Source of the DNA: Pseudomonadota bacterium
Lineage (GTDB): Bacteria; Desulfobacterota; Desulfobulbia; Desulfobulbales; DAOVYS01
Reading direction: 5' to 3'
Length of the DNA: 6,100 nt
Assembly: GCA_030635485.1 (NCBI GenBank)
Contig: DAOVYS010000171.1
Coordinates: 1 to 6,100, forward strand
A program made the position numbers and the translations under genes. Shown piece after piece: positions 5,313 to 6,100 of the stretch (positions within the stretch are counted from its first letter, which is position 1; each line of letters starts with the position of its first letter). The notes below the pieces were generated by a model. That model searched no databases, was not told the DNA's origin, and saw nothing but the letters and a program-made list of their open reading frames with translations.

Positions 5313-5399
5313 GAATTAAATTTTTTTGGGAAAAGATTTTCAATATCAGATTGCGCCTTGGAAATCTATCACACAACCCGAATTCAAATCAAAAAAATC

Positions 5400-5427
5400 T
5401 ATATATCCGGCCGCAAATTGCAGCCAA
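5400..5427 (-). promoter_or_regulatory. Possible sigma-70 promoter of the peptidase gene
   Basis: TTGGCT (5427-5422) and TATATA (5405-5400) on the minus strand are separated by 16 bp, each matching four of six consensus positions. They lie about 100 bp before the proposed TTG start. This is a moderate candidate only. Confidence 0.3.
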
Positions 5428-5440
5428 AGACCATAAGCAC

Positions 5441-5485
5441 TTGACAAAAGAACAAAAAATATGGGTAAATGGCATATAAGAAGCT
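5441..5485 (+). promoter_or_regulatory. Candidate promoter(s) of the ferredoxin/ASKHA gene
   Basis: Two alternatives overlap here. TTGACA at 5441-5446 is a perfect -35 hexamer but has only a poor -10 (GTAAAT region, 18-bp spacer). TGGCATATAAGAAGC at 5470-5484 has the GG-N10-GC geometry of a sigma-54 -24/-12 promoter, with TGGCAT matching its left half and the right half matching only at GC. A start about 12 bp after the GC would leave a leader of roughly 25 nt before the ATG at 5520. I cannot decide between them. Confidence 0.3.
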
Positions 5486-5519
5486 CGATCGAATTGTAAA
5501 TTTATTTAAAGGAACCGTC

Positions 5520-6100
5520 ATGGGAAAAGAAAACAGCGCTAAATATCACGAAATCAAATTCATGCCCGGAGGTCAAGTCTTAAAAGTGGCTGACGGTGAA
5601 TCCCTTATTGAGGCCGCCAGAGAAGCGCGGGTGCATATCAACTCCTCGTGCGGCGGGGCAGGCGTCTGTGGAAAATGCCGTATATTACTCGAAAGCGGTG
5701 AAGTGGGCGGAGGAAAGAGCGAAAAACTGTCTCCCGCGGATTACGAAACCGGCTACCGACTCGCCTGTCTGGCAACAGTCAAAAGCGATCTGACAATCAG
5801 ACTTCCCGATGAAGAAGGACTCGGAACAGCGGGGCTTACTACAACGGTACCCGAAAGACACCGTGCAGCCAGATATACCTTTGATATAGACTCATTGAAA
5901 AAGGAAGGTCTATTTGAACCTCCTGTGAAAAAATATTTTCTCGATCTGCCAAAGCCCTCTACCGAAGACAACATGGCGGACTGTGCGCGGATAATCCATG
6001 GCCTCAAGGATCGATACCACAAAAGCGGAATGCTGATTGGTCTTACCGTGCTCCGAAAAATAAGACGTGTACTTAGAGAGAACGATTTCAAGGTTACGCT
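5520..6100 (+). CDS. Ferredoxin-ASKHA corrinoid activation protein (RACo/RamA-like), 5' part
   Basis: The first 193 codons are present and the gene runs off the window. The ATG at 5520 has AAAGGA 6 nt upstream. An N-terminal 2Fe-2S domain (about 11-96) carries Cys44, Cys50, Cys53 and Cys83, the C-x5-C-x2-C spacing typical of reductive activators of corrinoid enzymes rather than the C-x4-C of plant ferredoxins. It is followed by a linker and a segment with VKKYFLDLPKPSTEDN (136-151), which in such proteins precedes the ATP-binding ASKHA (DUF4445) domain, expected just beyond the edge. Relatives use ATP to drive reduction of inactive Co(II) corrinoid proteins of methyltransferase systems. No methyltransferase is visible in this window. 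The ASKHA part is not seen, so the full assignment is by family resemblance. Confidence 0.8.
   Translation, partial: MGKENSAKYHEIKFMPGGQVLKVADGESLIEAAREARVHINSSCGGAGVCGKCRILLESGEVGGGKSEKLSPADYETGYRLACLATVKSDLTIRLPDEEGLGTAGLTTTVPERHRAARYTFDIDSLKKEGLFEPPVKKYFLDLPKPSTEDNMADCARIIHGLKDRYHKSGMLIGLTVLRKIRRVLRENDFKVT

Noticed and set aside
5299..5376. N-terminal extension of the peptidase from an ATG at 5376
   Set aside because: The TTG at 5298 has a well-placed GAGAGG and matches the family N-terminus. The extension looks non-conserved and basic.
5753..6091. Minus-strand 112-codon frame antisense to the ferredoxin gene
   Set aside because: The plus-strand frame has clear ferredoxin motifs over the same bases. 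The antisense frame is a shadow.
1..6100. CRISPR array, tRNA or rRNA genes
   Set aside because: No regularly spaced repeats, cloverleaf or rRNA-like sequence was seen on either strand.

Overview
The window reads as a stretch of an ordinary bacterial chromosome, with roughly balanced base composition, from an anaerobe. The gene set is a type 1B (NAD-linked) dihydroorotate dehydrogenase pair, a chromosomal ParA/ParB/parS locus, an M20-family peptidase and a ferredoxin-ASKHA corrinoid-activation protein. This suits a sulfate-reducer-like member of the Desulfobacterota. That assignment is an inference from gene content, not a phylogenetic result.

Layout. Nearly everything lies on the minus strand, so read it from right to left. 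A peptidase T-like metallopeptidase (5298-4162, probable TTG start) is followed within 8 bp by a perfect parS site. The parS site is the centre of a 44-bp perfect palindrome (4111-4154). A clear Rho-independent terminator follows (4083-4108). Next come about 260 bp without a confident gene, holding at most a doubtful 50-codon reading frame. Then come parA (3819-3025), a 180-bp inserted element (2862-3041), parB (2839-1970), pyrK (1820-1029), pyrD (1035-112, overlapping pyrK by 7 bp) and the first 29 codons of an unidentified gene (87-1, cut by the window edge). On the plus strand, divergent from the peptidase, is the 5' part of a ferredoxin/ASKHA (RACo/RamA-like) gene (5520-6100, cut by the window edge).

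How the parts work together. ParA, ParB and parS form a complete chromosome-segregation module. ParB (a CTP-dependent clamp) loads at parS, and ParA is the partner ATPase. PyrK and PyrD together form the NAD-dependent dihydroorotate dehydrogenase of pyrimidine synthesis.

Most notable observations. (1) The parA-parB junction carries a small non-autonomous transposable element (MITE). It has 11-bp terminal inverted repeats beginning GTAA and a perfect 8-bp target duplication (TCTGTTTT), a pattern that fits the IS66 family. Removing it on paper restores a longer parA frame that stops 3 nt before the parB ATG, so the insertion rewrote the ParA C-terminus and split a formerly tight operon. (2) parB has an A6-G10 tract in its linker. 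The A AAA AAG heptamer there is in the same register as the dnaX -1 frameshift site, with a purine-rich upstream segment and a TAG just downstream in the -1 frame. (3) parS sits within a much larger perfect palindrome than ParB needs.
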